Shown: positions 4,773 to 5,032 of the stretch, in pieces | How the letters are laid out: each line of letters starts with the position of its first letter | How positions within the stretch are numbered: the stretch's first letter is position 1 | From: an uncultured Lachnospiraceae bacterium | GTDB lineage: Bacteria; Bacillota; Clostridia; Lachnospirales; Lachnospiraceae | Direction of reading: 5' to 3' | Length of the DNA: 5,032 bases | NCBI GenBank assembly: GCA_910586585.1 | Contig: CAJUKA010000211.1 | Coordinates: 1-5,032, forward strand | Notes under the pieces: model-generated | What the model was told of the DNA's origin: nothing | The model's input: the letters and a program-made list of their open reading frames with translations, nothing else | The model's database searches: none | Translations under genes and position numbers: made by a program

Positions 4773-5032
4773 AACCCCAGAACGACCGTTCGCACTCTCG
4801 CTAATGTAAAAATGCCCTTAAAAGCACACGGAAATAATGTAACTCTGAAAGCTATGTAGTGCCAAAAGTGCCGTGTTTACGGGCTTTGCAGGCTTTCCGT
4901 GTCTGTATCTGCCGGGGGAAGAAGACACCCTGACAAAATATGACAATATCACCCATATTTCAACAACATTTGCGTAAAAACAGGCGAAACTCCAAGCGAT
5001 TTAACAGTCTTGATATTATTGGGTCTACGCAT
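4773..5032. other. Right-end region without a confident gene
   Basis: Outlying copies of the array cores occur here: CACACGGAAA (4825-4834), CCGTGTTT (4871-4878) and TTTCCGTGTCTGTAT (4894-4908), the last differing by one base from 4660-4674. There is a small inverted repeat GAACG-AC-CGTTC (4780-4791) and another, AAATATG (4936-4942) with CATATTT (4954-4960). A minus-strand frame is open from the window edge to a TGA at 4949-4951 (27 codons, including NIKTVKSLGVSPVF). It could be the tail of a gene beyond the edge but is not recognisable. I see nothing else that supports a gene. Confidence 0.45.

Noticed and set aside
4780..4791. Transfer origin (oriT) suggested by GAACG-AC-CGTTC next to the repeats
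   Set aside because: A 5-bp inverted repeat is too short to support this. I see no recognisable nick-site sequence and no relaxase gene in the window.

Overview
The window looks like a moderately A+T-rich Firmicute of the Clostridia class, possibly a gut Lachnospiraceae relative. The basis is strong AGGAGG-type ribosome binding sites, a TTG start, A/T-flanked intrinsic terminators and the style of the proteins. This is inference; no rRNA or housekeeping marker is present to fix the taxon.

All confident genes lie on the minus strand, so the biological order runs from the right end to the left. First is a FAD-dependent oxidoreductase of the geranylgeranyl-reductase-like group (3327-4355), with its own extended -10 promoter. 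After 90 bp comes a two-component pair: an OmpR-type response regulator (2547-3236) and a HAMP-containing membrane histidine kinase (1136-2581). Their coding regions overlap, and the operon is closed by an intrinsic terminator at the kinase stop codon. Then comes a separately transcribed lipoprotein gene (228-983) whose product contains two diverged copies of one roughly 65-residue module. A perfect 15-bp stem hairpin at 56-94 is probably a bidirectional terminator.

The most informative regulatory signal is a shared motif. The two-component promoter carries an 11-bp tandem repeat, AAACTACACAC/AAACTACAAAA, just upstream of an extended -10. The lipoprotein upstream region carries AAACTTCACAC, identical at 10 of 11 positions, followed by looser 11-bp copies. 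Such spacing is typical of OmpR-family operators. The simplest model is that the regulator controls its own operon and the lipoprotein gene, so the lipoprotein would be an output or accessory of the signalling system. The oxidoreductase lacks a visible copy of the motif, but no terminator separates it from the regulator.

The right end (4441-5032) holds no confident gene. It contains an unusual array of short half-sites, TTTCCGTG and TTTTGCCT, at 20-21 bp phasing in both orientations (about 4569-4772), including a long imperfect palindrome, with a minus-strand terminator beyond it. It resembles an iteron or partition-type protein-binding region of a plasmid or integrative element, but this is not proven. 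The left end (1-227) holds possible tails of a plus-strand gene and of a decayed minus-strand gene. Together the edges suggest that the cargo genes sit inside or beside a mobile element.
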